Source: Pontibacter sp. Tf4 (GTDB lineage: Bacteria; Bacteroidota; Bacteroidia; Cytophagales; Hymenobacteraceae). Taken from it: DNA of 34,081 nt. A program made the position numbers and the translations under genes. The stretch covers positions 1-34,081 of the forward strand of contig NZ_JACKZC010000016.1 in the NCBI RefSeq assembly GCF_014212495.1. The letters are read 5' to 3'. Every line of letters starts with the position of its first letter. Position 1 is the stretch's first letter. Below, piece after piece: positions 9,077-18,538 of the stretch. The notes below the pieces were generated by a model, which saw only the letters and a list, made by a program, of their open reading frames with translations, ran no database searches and had not been told where the DNA came from.

Positions 9077-10087
9077 ATGAAACATACCATTGCTTATTCC
9101 ATTTTGGAGCTTGCCGTTGTAGCGCAGGGAGAAACCATACAACAAACCCTGCACAACGCACTGGCCTTAGCTAAGGAAGCAGAAGCACATCACTACAAAC
9201 GTATCTGGTTTGCCGAGCACCATAACTCCGATAATATTGGCAGCAGCGCTACGTCCCTGCTCATTGGGTACGTAGCCGAAAACACCTCCACCATCCGCGT
9301 GGGCGCAGGTGGTGTGATGCTGCCGAACCATTCCCCATTGATTGTAGCCGAACAGTTTGGTACGCTCGCCCACTTATATCCTGACCGCATCGATCTGGGG
9401 CTTGGAAGGGCACCCGGCACCGACCAGCAGACTGCCCGCGCTATCCGGTCGGATTTTATGGAAGCGGCCCATTCCTTTCCACTGGAAATAGAGAAAATTC
9501 AGCAGTATTTCTCTTTAGAAAATAAAGTAGCAAAAGTACGGGCTCCTATTGCAGAAGGGACAGCTGTTCCGTTGTATGTATTGGGCTCGACAACCGACAG
9601 TGCCCATATAGCAGCTGAGAAGGGATTGTCTTATGCTTTTGCCAGCCATTTTGCATCCACGCATTTGCACAATGCTTTACGTATCTATGAGCAGGAGTTC
9701 CAGCCTTCCGTGTTTCTAGAGAAGCCCTATACCATGGCCGGGGTAAATGTCTTAGTGGCTGACACTGATGAAGAAGCTGAAAAACTGTTCACTTCCCTGA
9801 TCAGGATGTTCGTGGGTGTATTAACCGGACACAGAGATCCCTTACCACCACCCTCCGAAATGAGTGAAGAGTTAAAGCAGGTGCTGCAGCATCCAACCCT
9901 GCACCAGATGCTCAGGTATTCGTTTGTCGGCAGTAAGCAGGCTGTTAAGAAGCAGATCAGGGAATTTCTGGAAAAAACGGAAGTAAATGAGTTGATAACG
10001 GTTTCTACGATGTTTGATCTGAATGACCGTTTAAAATCTACCAGGCTATTTGCTGAAATTATGACGGAGATAAATGAAAAAAGGTAA
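9077..10087 (+). CDS. LLM-class (luciferase-like) flavin-dependent oxidoreductase
   Basis: The 336-residue product matches the bacterial-luciferase-like monooxygenase family, TIM barrels that use reduced FMN or F420 on varied organic substrates. Recognisable blocks are AKEAEAHHYKRIWFAEHHN (the usual WxAEHH segment), a TSTIRVGAGGVMLPNHSP block, RIDLGLGRAPGTD, and a closing segment with VGSKQAVKKQIREFLEK. The last two are typical of the subfamily that many genomes label as alkanal-monooxygenase-like. I begin at ATG 9077 (MKHTIAYSILEL); a TTG nine bases upstream would add three residues. It is monocistronic, with a strong terminator about 135 bp downstream. The substrate cannot be told from sequence. 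Confidence 0.92.
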   Translation: MKHTIAYSILELAVVAQGETIQQTLHNALALAKEAEAHHYKRIWFAEHHNSDNIGSSATSLLIGYVAENTSTIRVGAGGVMLPNHSPLIVAEQFGTLAHLYPDRIDLGLGRAPGTDQQTARAIRSDFMEAAHSFPLEIEKIQQYFSLENKVAKVRAPIAEGTAVPLYVLGSTTDSAHIAAEKGLSYAFASHFASTHLHNALRIYEQEFQPSVFLEKPYTMAGVNVLVADTDEEAEKLFTSLIRMFVGVLTGHRDPLPPPSEMSEELKQVLQHPTLHQMLRYSFVGSKQAVKKQIREFLEKTEVNELITVSTMFDLNDRLKSTRLFAEIMTEINEKR

Positions 10088-10220
10088 AGGGAAGTAAGGT
10101 ATCGATTAGCAGGTTTCAGAAGAAAACGGGCCGGCACAAGTCAGGGTTAACCTGTTGCCAGAAAACTCATCCCTCCCCTGATCAACAGGCCGGCTAGCCT
10201 GTTTTGTGCTCCCGTTACTA

Positions 10221-10256
10221 AAAAGCCGCTCCATTAGAGGTGGAGCGGCTTTTTTA
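10221..10256 (+). terminator. intrinsic terminator after the oxidoreductase gene
   Basis: A 12- to 13-bp stem (AAAGCCGCTCCA / TGGAGCGGCTTT) with a short loop runs directly into a T run. It is nearly symmetrical and may work in both directions. Confidence 0.88.
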
Positions 10257-10488
10257 ATTTGATAGATTCCCTGTTTGATCAGAAAAGCATTGAACAAGCT
10301 TTTGGATTGTGTGACGGCAATTTGAGAAAGAATATCAAATAAAAAGACGTAGTTGCTACCTTCATTGCATCTTATTAGGCATAGTATTTTTAGCATAAAC
10401 ACATTTTAGCGCCTTGTCCCTTCCCAAATCAATAACAAGAGATAGTCCTTTAAATCAAGCCAATAAATCTTAATTAAGAAATTCTTAG

Positions 10489-10496
10489 TAGCTTTG
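10489..10496 (+). promoter_or_regulatory. Bacteroidota -7 promoter element
   Basis: TAGCTTTG matches the Bacteroidota TAnnTTTG -7 consensus and lies 47 bp before the ATG at 10544, the right place to drive the large T9SS gene. The -33 region is poor. Confidence 0.5.
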
Positions 10497-10543
10497 TGGA
10501 TTTAATTAAAAGCCTGGCAACTACATCACCCTTAATTGCTTAT

Positions 10544-13500
10544 ATGAGAACAATCTATACCCTGATTCTATTCCTGTTTCTTTTTCACACTGCTGCCTTA
10601 GGTCAATTTGATGCCCGTAAAGTACTTGTCGACTACTCTTTCAAAAGTAGTCCTAATACCTTGGCGGTTGGGGATCTGAATAATGATAATCGGCCAGACT
10701 TAGTTGTTACCAGTGATCAGTACAGCGCATCCGCCTCCTATTTTATATCTAACGCGAATGGTACATTTACTGAAATACCACTGGCCGGCTCCGCCAAACA
10801 AGGCAATATCAGTGTCATTGAGGTAATGGACCTGGATGGTAATGGCTATAAAGACATTGTGGCCTTGACAAAGAACAGCTATACGTATGGCACCAACAGG
10901 GTGATGGTATGGTACAATGACAATGGAAGTCTGGCTGGTTCACCACAAATCCTGATTGATAACCTAGCTGAAAGTGGCTACACTCATAACCTTCACTTTT
11001 ACGACATGAACCGGGATGGTAAAACAGATATTGTCCTGTCTGGTTTACATCCATCTTATAAAGTGGTCTGGCTGCAGAACAGAGGACGCTATAGCTCCTG
11101 GCCAGTAAATCAAGTAGATCAAATCGATGCTATACAGCACATATTAGTGGCTGATCTGGATGCTGACGGTTCCCCTGAAATTGTCAATGGTTGGAATATA
11201 TTTACCGGTCCAAACTTTTCAACGAAAAAGAGCTTTGAGCGGGATGATATGCCAATGACGGCAGCTGACATGGATCGCGACGGAGACCTGGATATTGTTG
11301 CGGGTCCATATGACATATCTAACACACTTGCCTGGTATGAAAATAAAGGCAACCTGGAATTTCAGAAACATGAAATTCCAGGTATATCGGGGTACTTCAG
11401 ATCCGTTTTAGTTCAGGATTTTAACGACGATGGGTTGCCTGATATTGCCGTAGGATGCCCTACCACCTGCAGCATGAGTTTTCTTCGAAACGAAGGGAAA
11501 GGTGTATTCACCGTGTCCTCCATTACAACATCCACCCCAGGCATCATCAACCAGGGCGCAATGCGTGCTGCAGATATGGACTTTGATGGAAAGTTAGATT
11601 TGGTGACGACGGATTATGCCTGGCGAGTTGTGGGATTTTATAAAAATAATATGCCGGTTTTCGAAGGCATTCAGGCTGACTTTCGGGCCGAGGTTACTCC
11701 CTGCACTTTAACCGGAGTTGAATTCACAGACATGAGTTTAGGGCAGAATATTATCGCCTGGAACTGGTCGTTTGGCGATGGCGCTACGGCGACTTCAAAA
11801 AATGCCACTCATGCGTATGCTGCACCAGGTCAATATACTGTTACCCTGCAGGTTCGTAAAAATGATGGCACCAGCAGTTCGTTCAGCAAAACCCTAACTA
11901 TTACTTCTCCCCCAACAATTGAAGATAAGTTTGAGATCTGGTACTGTGAAGGCAGCACCCCTTTTACCCTGACGATTCCTCCTGCAGAACAGGGGATGAC
12001 TTATAAGTGGTATGGGGATATGAGTAGTGCAAGCCCATTAACTTATACTGGTAACACTTTCCAGCTATCACGTTATGAGATGACGATCTATGTCGAAAAG
12101 ATAAATCAGGCCGGCTGTGCCAGCAAACGGGTACCAGTTTATATCCGTCAATATCTGACCCCTAAACCTCCTCTGGTAGAAGATGCTACCAGTTTCAAAG
12201 GACCTGCTACCCTGCGTTTGGAAGCCAGAGATTCTGACGGGAGAAATGATATAACTTTCTCCTGGTACGAAGCGAATCCAACCATGCATATGGGTGCAAA
12301 ACCAGTTTATGTGGGGCCTGTATATGAACGTCACTTCAGTAAAACACAGCCCCTGTATGTGCAGGCTGTGAGCAACGCAGGTTGCCAGTCTCTCTCCATG
12401 ACCAGGGTAACGGCTTATGTACATGAAAAGGCACCTGTAATTCCTCACTTTGCCTGGGTGAAAGCGGGAGGATCGACCAGCTGGTCTAACACGGTAGGTA
12501 TTGCCGGCGACACCACCGGCACCTTATTGACCGTAGGAGATTATGCGGGTCCTGCCACAGTGACCATGGATCAAACCACTATTGCCTTAGCTCCTGCCAA
12601 CAAACAAAACAGAAATTTTTATTTGTTTAAACAGGATGCCGCTGGCCGGGTGCTTGGCAGCAGCCGGATTTTGAGCCTGGTGAACGATAGTGGGTCGCTT
12701 TCTCTTCAAGGTGTCTACACGGATGCAGACAACAACATTTATTTAACAGGAAAGCTGAGCGGAACAGTTGAAATTGCAGAGAAAAGTACCTGGACAGCCA
12801 ATGGCTATTTTGTTATCAAACTCAACCCTGCCGGGGAAGTACTATGGCATAAAAGAGTTGCAAGTGAGGACGGTGATTCCTATGGTTGGTCCTCTTACCA
12901 GGTAGGGATACAGGTGGCCAGGGATGGCACTATCACATGTGACCTCCTGCTGAAAGGTTCTGCCATTTTTGAAGGGCAGCAATTAGGCAGCCCCTATTAC
13001 CGGTATTACCCTACCGACACCTACTGGACGCGTTATGTGTTGCAGTACAGTGCAGAAGGGACACTTACCTCCATCCGTGAAGTCGGTTCCATGGACTACT
13101 TCGTCAGGAAAACTACCTATCCTTACGATGATTATTTTGTAGGCCCTTCCTTCACGGCATCAGACGAAGCGAATGCACTTTATCAGACCGGTGCGTTCAA
13201 ATCCCGAACATGGGTTGGGACGGAAACGTTGCATGGGTCTTATGCTGACACCGTGTTTACCACAGTATTGATTAAGTATGGGACTGATGGGAAAAAGATC
13301 TGGCATAAAACGATTGCATCAGGTTCCTTTGGGGCTACGCCCAGGAAAGTGCTTTACCATAATAAGTCCATATATGTGCTTGGAACAACTACCGTAAAAA
13401 ATAATGCAACCACCCGAATCGGAAATACTTTTACTACTTTTATCGATAATGCCCAGGTTTTTCTAGCCAGGTTTGATACGGATGGCAATTTGATCTGGGT

Positions 13501-14581
13501 CAAAGCAATTGAAGGAAAGCAGGCTGCTGCCGTGGATGCCTATGACTTATTACTAGATAAGCTAGGTGATCCATATATAATAGGTGCATCCACAGGGCCT
13601 ACATCCTTTGATGGATTGATGCTGCAACCCCCTACCACACCGGGTAGCCCCTTTTCCTATGTGGTTAAATACACAGCACAGGGTGAACTTAGCTGGGCCA
13701 AAGCCATCGGTAATGTGACTTCTTATTCGCAAAAGCAGGTGTACCGCTTACATGGGGCATTTGATAGTGAAAATCAATTGGTGATCCACAGCAACTATCA
13801 CAAAACAATCATCCTGGATGATTTTGTGCTTCCGCAGGGCACCGCTACGACGTTGTCCTCCTCGTTATATACAGCTAAAATAGGTTACAAACTGACAGCC
13901 GCCATGCAAGTAGAACAAACTTGTCCGGGACAACCGGTTTCTTTTCAGGACCTGAGCCAGCATACACCTACAGAGGAAGTAATAAGCAGGGAATGGAATT
14001 TTGGGGATGGGACATCTTCAAAGTCAGCCCAGATAAGCCATACTTATAATAAACCTGGGCAGTATCTGATTACACTGTCTATACAGGGTAGCAAAGGGAA
14101 CACAAGCTCTATCCAACAAACCATTACAGTAAAAGAAGCACCACTTGCCACCATCTCTGCAAATGGCTTGCAATTAACAGCATCTGAGGGCGAATCTTAC
14201 CGCTGGTTCAGAAACGATTCGCTGATGCTGGAATCTTCTAACATGCTGGTAGTTTCAGAGAGTGGAAAATATAAAGTAGGCGTTAGTGTAGAAGGATGTG
14301 AAATCATGTCAGAAGAAGTTCAGATCACTGTAGCTGATACGGAAGGCGAAGTAACCGCTTTTCCAAATCCTGCCTCTACCGCCTTTACCCTTGAGTCAAA
14401 AGAACATAAGATGTTAGGTTATAGTATTTACAATACCAATGGCCACTTAATGATGCAGCAAAAACTTACCGCTGTGTTAACACAAATCATTGACGTCAGA
14501 AAATTACTGACTGGTTTGTACATCATGCAGATCGAATTAGAAAACGGCACGTACGTCTCTTATAAATTTTTGAAGAACTAA
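10544..14581 (+). CDS. large secreted VCBS/FG-GAP and PKD protein with T9SS sorting domain
   Basis: The 1345-residue product has a signal peptide (residues 1-21, ending AALGQ). About seven FG-GAP/VCBS-type repeats follow, each with a calcium-loop-like core: DLNNDNRPDL, DLDGNGYKDI, DMNRDGKTDI, DLDADGSPEI, DMDRDGDLDI, DFNDDGLPDI and DMDFDGKLDL (about 35-375), which suggests a beta-propeller. Next come a PKD domain (about 385-457, WSFGDGATATSKNATHAY), Ig-like segments (about 460-625), a second propeller-like region (about 635-1110), another PKD domain (about 1125-1196, WNFGDGTSSKSAQISHTY) and an Ig-like stretch. The C terminus (about 1269-1345; FPNPAS, then LLTGLYIMQI and KFLKN) is a type A T9SS sorting domain. 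It should be exported and held on the cell surface. The ligand is unknown; adhesion is an inference. A GTG at 10496 would extend the N terminus but spoils the signal peptide. Confidence 0.92.
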   Translation: MRTIYTLILFLFLFHTAALGQFDARKVLVDYSFKSSPNTLAVGDLNNDNRPDLVVTSDQYSASASYFISNANGTFTEIPLAGSAKQGNISVIEVMDLDGNGYKDIVALTKNSYTYGTNRVMVWYNDNGSLAGSPQILIDNLAESGYTHNLHFYDMNRDGKTDIVLSGLHPSYKVVWLQNRGRYSSWPVNQVDQIDAIQHILVADLDADGSPEIVNGWNIFTGPNFSTKKSFERDDMPMTAADMDRDGDLDIVAGPYDISNTLAWYENKGNLEFQKHEIPGISGYFRSVLVQDFNDDGLPDIAVGCPTTCSMSFLRNEGKGVFTVSSITTSTPGIINQGAMRAADMDFDGKLDLVTTDYAWRVVGFYKNNMPVFEGIQADFRAEVTPCTLTGVEFTDMSLGQNIIAWNWSFGDGATATSKNATHAYAAPGQYTVTLQVRKNDGTSSSFSKTLTITSPPTIEDKFEIWYCEGSTPFTLTIPPAEQGMTYKWYGDMSSASPLTYTGNTFQLSRYEMTIYVEKINQAGCASKRVPVYIRQYLTPKPPLVEDATSFKGPATLRLEARDSDGRNDITFSWYEANPTMHMGAKPVYVGPVYERHFSKTQPLYVQAVSNAGCQSLSMTRVTAYVHEKAPVIPHFAWVKAGGSTSWSNTVGIAGDTTGTLLTVGDYAGPATVTMDQTTIALAPANKQNRNFYLFKQDAAGRVLGSSRILSLVNDSGSLSLQGVYTDADNNIYLTGKLSGTVEIAEKSTWTANGYFVIKLNPAGEVLWHKRVASEDGDSYGWSSYQVGIQVARDGTITCDLLLKGSAIFEGQQLGSPYYRYYPTDTYWTRYVLQYSAEGTLTSIREVGSMDYFVRKTTYPYDDYFVGPSFTASDEANALYQTGAFKSRTWVGTETLHGSYADTVFTTVLIKYGTDGKKIWHKTIASGSFGATPRKVLYHNKSIYVLGTTTVKNNATTRIGNTFTTFIDNAQVFLARFDTDGNLIWVKAIEGKQAAAVDAYDLLLDKLGDPYIIGASTGPTSFDGLMLQPPTTPGSPFSYVVKYTAQGELSWAKAIGNVTSYSQKQVYRLHGAFDSENQLVIHSNYHKTIILDDFVLPQGTATTLSSSLYTAKIGYKLTAAMQVEQTCPGQPVSFQDLSQHTPTEEVISREWNFGDGTSSKSAQISHTYNKPGQYLITLSIQGSKGNTSSIQQTITVKEAPLATISANGLQLTASEGESYRWFRNDSLMLESSNMLVVSESGKYKVGVSVEGCEIMSEEVQITVADTEGEVTAFPNPASTAFTLESKEHKMLGYSIYNTNGHLMMQQKLTAVLTQIIDVRKLLTGLYIMQIELENGTYVSYKFLKN

Positions 14582-14898
14582 AAATGACAGTTGTTCTATT
14601 CCAATGATCTGAAAAAAAAATGATACTGTTGCTCCTAACTTTTTAGTTTGTCCATATCAACAAGTATCTTAATCAAGAAATAGGCTCCTGTATAGCGGGA
14701 GCCTATTTCTTGATTAAGATTTTCATATAGAAATGACAATCCTTTTATATTATACAATTCAATCAATAAATCAGGCCCTACAAACAGTTTAAGCTTGCCT
14801 GCTATGCAAAGTACTATAAAACTTGATCTGAGACTTATATAGTACTTAACATGATAGGACTTATCCTGCTGTTGAATCTGTAGTGTAGGTGAATGGCC
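14582..14898. other. intergenic region with a long stem-loop
   Basis: About 317 bp between convergent genes. Apart from the stem-loop at 14666 I see nothing in it. Confidence 0.6.
14666..14724. terminator. long-stem terminator between convergent genes
   Basis: A perfect 23-bp inverted repeat (14666-14688 with 14698-14720) around a 9-base loop is followed by TTTTC. It sits between two converging genes. The stem is unusually long for a terminator. Confidence 0.75.
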
Positions 14899-15678
14899 TT
14901 ACTTCTTTACTTCCTCTTTGGGAAGCTTAAAAACTATCGGTATAACATTTCTAACTAAAACCACCCGTCCATTCTGCTTTCCCGGGCTCCAGGCAGGCAT
15001 GCTTTGAACGACCCGCATGGCTTCGGTATTCGTGCTTTCGCTCAGCCCTTTTAGAACTTTAATATCAGTTAGTTCTCCGGCCTTACCCACTACAAATGAA
15101 ACGACTATTAAGCCCTCTAATTTATTCTCCAGTGCATCCTTTGGATACTTTAAGTTAGATGCCAAATACTTTTCCATTGCTGCCTGCCCTCCCGGAAATC
15201 CAGGCATCTGTTCTACATACTCATATGGTCTTTCAACGGGAGGAGGTAATACCTTCGCAGTAATCGTAACCGGAACCGTTACCTGCGCAGCTACCGGTTG
15301 ACCACCATTTTGCCCTGGCTTCCAGCCCGGCATAGACAGCGCAGCTTTGATGATTGCCTGCTCCAATACTTTGTTGGCTTCTACCTGCCGTTGCTCTTGC
15401 GGTATAAACGTTTCAGCTATGGTCGCTTCGGTCACCTGACCTGTCTTGCCAATAACCAGGCTAAGGGTTACGACGCCTCCCTGGCTCCTGCTTACTTCAG
15501 CTAATGCTCGTTCAAAGTATGGATTTACAGCCTGAGTGCCACCAAGCAAGGTTGGCAACTGATCTACCTTGGTGTAAACTTTATCCGTTGCCTGCTGTGC
15601 CACTGTTTCTGTCATGGCTTCTACTCCTACCTGTAAAAATAAGGCACAGACTAATCCTTTCGTAAATGTATAATTCAT
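14899..15678 (-). CDS. secreted protein with tandem TonB C-terminal domains
   Basis: The 259-residue product has an N-terminal hydrophobic stretch (about 5-20) and two copies of a TonB C-terminal-like domain. The first spans about 55-140 (VTLSLVIGKTGQVTEATI, then MPGWKPGQNGGQPVAAQVTVPV) and the second about 160-255 (AAMEKYLASNLKYPKDAL, GLIVVSFVVGKAGELTDIKVLKG, MPAWSPGKQNGRVVLVRNVIPIVF). TonB normally links the inner-membrane proton motive force to outer-membrane receptors. This copy lacks the Pro-rich spacer of classical TonB, and its N terminus may be cleaved, so it may be a periplasmic TonB-like protein instead of a working energy transducer. It could serve the susC-type receptor nearby, but nothing in the sequence links them. 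Confidence 0.85.
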   Translation of the reverse strand: MNYTFTKGLVCALFLQVGVEAMTETVAQQATDKVYTKVDQLPTLLGGTQAVNPYFERALAEVSRSQGGVVTLSLVIGKTGQVTEATIAETFIPQEQRQVEANKVLEQAIIKAALSMPGWKPGQNGGQPVAAQVTVPVTITAKVLPPPVERPYEYVEQMPGFPGGQAAMEKYLASNLKYPKDALENKLEGLIVVSFVVGKAGELTDIKVLKGLSESTNTEAMRVVQSMPAWSPGKQNGRVVLVRNVIPIVFKLPKEEVKK

Positions 15679-15801
15679 ATAATATGTAACTAATGGCTTA
15701 AGTTATTAAATCACTTCAAGAACTGCTTTTTATATTGACTGTTGAAGATAAGGCAAATACTGACAATGTAAATAGGTTTTTGGGGTGCTCATATAGTAGC
15801 A

Positions 15802-16857
15802 TTAATAGAAAGTGTAACGGTAAAATTTAGCTTCAGAAGGCTGCCCGTTAGCATAAAGAACTACTATACCCTCCAATAGCCCTTGAGCATTGTAATAATA
15901 ATTGGTTATAGTGCCTCCTTTGCTTTCCTTTAAGGTTGCCCTGCCAGCTGCATCGCGCTGATAGGTAACATGATGGTATCCTGTCTCTTTTAAAAGCTTG
16001 CCAGCCGGATCATAAGTGGAGGTACTTAAAGGTACGCGCCTGCCTTCAGCGGAACGGGCTATCTTATCTAACAAAGGAAAAAAACCATACTTTGTAAACA
16101 AAAGCCTGACGGCTTCAGGATGCTGCTGCAGGTATTGAAATACTTCCAGCTCAAAATCCAGTTCCCCGGATTCTACCAGTTTCCCTTCTACCACCCTGTC
16201 ATAGTAATAATCCGGCTCTCTTAATCCTTTGGGGGAGTACGACAAATGGTCTCTCCGCAGAATGGTTTTATCGGCTGCAGTATATGATCTGGTTAGCTCT
16301 ACCGTCTCATAAGAACTATATTTTCGGCGGGTCTCCTGGTAGGTCGTATCATTTTTAAGCCAGGTTCGGGTAGTAGTTTCCCGTACCCATTTATTTGTGG
16401 AAGTATCCCAGTAAAAACCGCCGGCAGGCCCTTTCTTATCAGGCACATAGCGGTGTTGGTATCGCAGCATCCAGGTAATACTATCTCTATTAGCATCTCC
16501 ATCCTTGCTAAAACCATCGTAATGGGTAGACGTCTCTAGTGCCCCATTTTTGCCATATGCATGATCTACTCTCTTGATCAGTTCGTCCGGATCAGCAGAT
16601 TCGATTCGTTCTAACCGGCCTTGCTTATCAAATAGCTGATAGCTGGACAAATACCGGGGGTCGGTCAGTTTACCATTGTGGTAATGATCAGATTCAATAA
16701 ATACCTCTTTGACTCCTTTTCGTTTGTAAAGCCTGGCTATATCCTCGCCATACGCATGATCCAGTTCCTGCTCCTGTGCTGTAGTGGTGAAGGGAAAAAA
16801 GAAAAGAATAGCTGCAAAGCGTAGTTGCTTAAGACAAGAAAAATTAATGTAGTACAT
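15802..16857 (-). CDS. secreted protein with YD-like repeats, function unknown
   Basis: The 351-residue product has a clear signal peptide (residues 1-27, FAAILFFFPFTTTAQ). Mature sequence includes short strands of the kind seen in YD/RHS-like or MORN-like repeats: YQLFDKQGRLERIES, YDPAGKLLKETGYHHVTY, RDAAGRATLKESKGG and YNAQGLLEGIVVLYANGQP. No enzymatic motif is visible. It ends in an aromatic YRYTFY. The next gene begins only 40 bp upstream (16898) on the same strand, so they may be co-transcribed. Function is unknown; a cell-surface or periplasmic role is inferred from the signal peptide. Confidence 0.7.
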   Translation of the reverse strand: MYYINFSCLKQLRFAAILFFFPFTTTAQEQELDHAYGEDIARLYKRKGVKEVFIESDHYHNGKLTDPRYLSSYQLFDKQGRLERIESADPDELIKRVDHAYGKNGALETSTHYDGFSKDGDANRDSITWMLRYQHRYVPDKKGPAGGFYWDTSTNKWVRETTTRTWLKNDTTYQETRRKYSSYETVELTRSYTAADKTILRRDHLSYSPKGLREPDYYYDRVVEGKLVESGELDFELEVFQYLQQHPEAVRLLFTKYGFFPLLDKIARSAEGRRVPLSTSTYDPAGKLLKETGYHHVTYQRDAAGRATLKESKGGTITNYYYNAQGLLEGIVVLYANGQPSEAKFYRYTFY

Positions 16858-16897
16858 GTTAAGGGCAGCGTGATGAATTTATTATGTAGTGTTTTAA

Positions 16898-17725
16898 CTA
16901 AGTGTGCCTCTCTCCCCGCTCCTGTAATAGTTTCTGAGCAAGTTGAACATCTAACTTACTCCATTCATCCGGATTATTGATTATTTCTGAAAGCTCCTGG
17001 TTTGAAAAACCAAAAAGATAGTACGCTGGATCAATGTTTTCAATTAATGAGTGTAAAAACTCAGCTTGTAGTCTGTCAGCAGTTGCAAAATCTTCTTTTT
17101 TGAGTTTGACCCAAAATTCCTTCTCGTGTTCACTATTTAAGAATATTATATCCGGGGCCGGAGAATGGTTTTCTATTTGATATTCAATGCTATCATTCTG
17201 AAGGAGTTCAACAAGCTGAGTAGCTTCCTTCTCATTGAAATATTTTTGATATAGGATAAAGGGGACTGTATTTACCGGCTCATTAACAGGAACGCTATGT
17301 GTTGTAAATAAATCATTCTCAATCACTTCCACACCTACCCCTCCCCTTAATTTTAATACTTTATGAAGCGTTTTGATAAACAGGATGCTATAGACCGAAC
17401 TAGACAATAAAAAGGTAAGAAACCATGCGCCTTCTGCTCTGCTATCACTAAATATTTCTCTGTATATCATAAACGAATAATAAATACCAACAGCGCATAG
17501 GATCATCGTGACTACCATCCAGAAAATTCGTCCATTTTTTATTGCACGATAGGTCAACCACGGTATAAGCGATAGTACCAGGAAGAAGGTAACAATAACC
17601 ACACTAATGATTACACCCCAAAACCCTTCACTATGGGTGCTGTCAATTGCATAGGTAGGTAGGGGGATCAAAAAGGCAGCTAATGCAGTAACTATTAGCT
17701 TGAGCTTAGATAATTGTTTCTCCAT
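16898..17725 (-). CDS. membrane protein with DUF2007-like C-terminal domain
   Basis: The 275-residue product has about four hydrophobic segments in its first 130 residues: LIVTALAAFLIPLPTYA, then GVIISVVIVTFFLVLSLIPW, IFWMVVTMILCAVGIYYSF and WFLTFLLSSSVYSILFI. A soluble part follows with FILYQKYFNEKEATQLVELLQNDSIEYQIENHS and FWVKLKKEDFATADRLQAEF. That part resembles DUF2007, a small domain proposed to act in signalling, though no biochemical role is established. I start at ATG 17725; an upstream extension to 17848 has a poor N terminus. It is the last ordinary gene before the cassette array. Confidence 0.65.
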   Translation of the reverse strand: MEKQLSKLKLIVTALAAFLIPLPTYAIDSTHSEGFWGVIISVVIVTFFLVLSLIPWLTYRAIKNGRIFWMVVTMILCAVGIYYSFMIYREIFSDSRAEGAWFLTFLLSSSVYSILFIKTLHKVLKLRGGVGVEVIENDLFTTHSVPVNEPVNTVPFILYQKYFNEKEATQLVELLQNDSIEYQIENHSPAPDIIFLNSEHEKEFWVKLKKEDFATADRLQAEFLHSLIENIDPAYYLFGFSNQELSEIINNPDEWSKLDVQLAQKLLQERGERHT

Positions 17726-18114
17726 GGAAAATAGTTGGGCAGTCAGCTGTACATGAATAAGGTCACCTCTTAAAGTAGCACTTCTTATGAGAATCAAACA
17801 ATAGTTTGCCAGTTTCAACACCTTGGCTGAGGTGAGCATACAATTCAAAGTTGAGGGCAGGGTGGCGTTTGCCGGGCTGCTGTGTGGCTTTGTTCTCTAA
17901 GTTAAAGGTTAAAGCCGGGCTTAGGACTTGGCAGCTATCCTGCACTATTAAAAGTTAGGTATGGCTGCGCGACTACGTTCTGAGGCCTTCCTCTCTAAGG
18001 GCCATAACCTCACCAGAAACCTGCCCGCCAGCTTGGCAGTCTAATTATTTGGATATATAGGTACCTGTATGCTTAGCGGTTGATTCGAACTGTTTATTTT
18101 TTAAAATGTACCTT
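17726..18114. other. left flank of the cassette array
   Basis: About 390 bp with no recognisable gene. No attC-like palindrome could be found here, although the adjacent cassette should end with one. The array-chromosome junction therefore lies at about 18100. Confidence 0.5.
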
Positions 18115-18442
18115 CTAAACTATAGCGCGGCTAAGTGGTAAGCACCATGTTGCAGAAGTAATTATCAGAACAGGCTTCCTGAGGTTCTGAAAGCTTACAC
18201 CTTTATTTTCTACAGTTTTAAAAGTATGACCATCAACGTAGGAACCCACGATACTAACCTTAACTGAATCCATATAGCTGAGGGCAAGGTTTTCATCATT
18301 CTTGTCCCAAGCCTGCTGGCTGATATTTATGTACCTGATAATCTCCTTTTCTGTATCTGAGAACTTTTTAAAGTCGTTATTATTTTGGCTAAATCCCATT
18401 AAGGAGCTCAGAACAAAGACTGTAGATAAGATTATTTTCCAT
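18115..18442 (-). pseudogene. truncated thioredoxin/TlpA-like gene, last cassette of the array
   Basis: The frame gives a signal peptide (IILSTVFVLSSLMGFSQ) and then a TlpA/AhpC-TSA-like N-terminal part: VGSYVDGHTFKTVENKGVSF and KPVLIITSATWC. In that family WC begins the redox motif WCxxC and about 80-100 more residues follow. Here the protein goes WCLPLSRAIV and stops, so the second Cys and the rest of the fold are lost. The ATG at 18442 is out of frame by one base: an extra G after ATG separates it from AAA ATA ATC, which would give MKIIL. Only an internal ATG at 18399 is in frame. No attC follows the stop. Damage at both ends marks it as a remnant; the family call is moderate. Confidence 0.65.
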
Positions 18443-18464
18443 TAATATTATATTGTTTACGATT

Positions 18465-18530
18465 GCTAACGGTCTCGTGCTATAATGTGGGCAAGGCATA
18501 GCCGAAGCCTGTATTATGCACTGTTTTGGC
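18465..18530 (-). repeat. attC site A (cassette 2), core damaged
   Basis: AACG at 18468; arms GTGC(t)ATAAT / ATTATGCAC pair with one extra T in the left arm; centre GGCATAGCCGAAGCC. By the 3-base spacing used elsewhere the right core is TTTGGC, where GTTGGC would be expected. Confidence 0.75.
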
Positions 18531-18538
18531 TTTTTGTT

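Larger units (their letters stand above)
10088..10543. other. intergenic region with terminator and promoter
   Basis: About 455 bp containing the terminator at 10221 and the promoter element at 10489. No gene is recognised in the rest. Confidence 0.6.
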
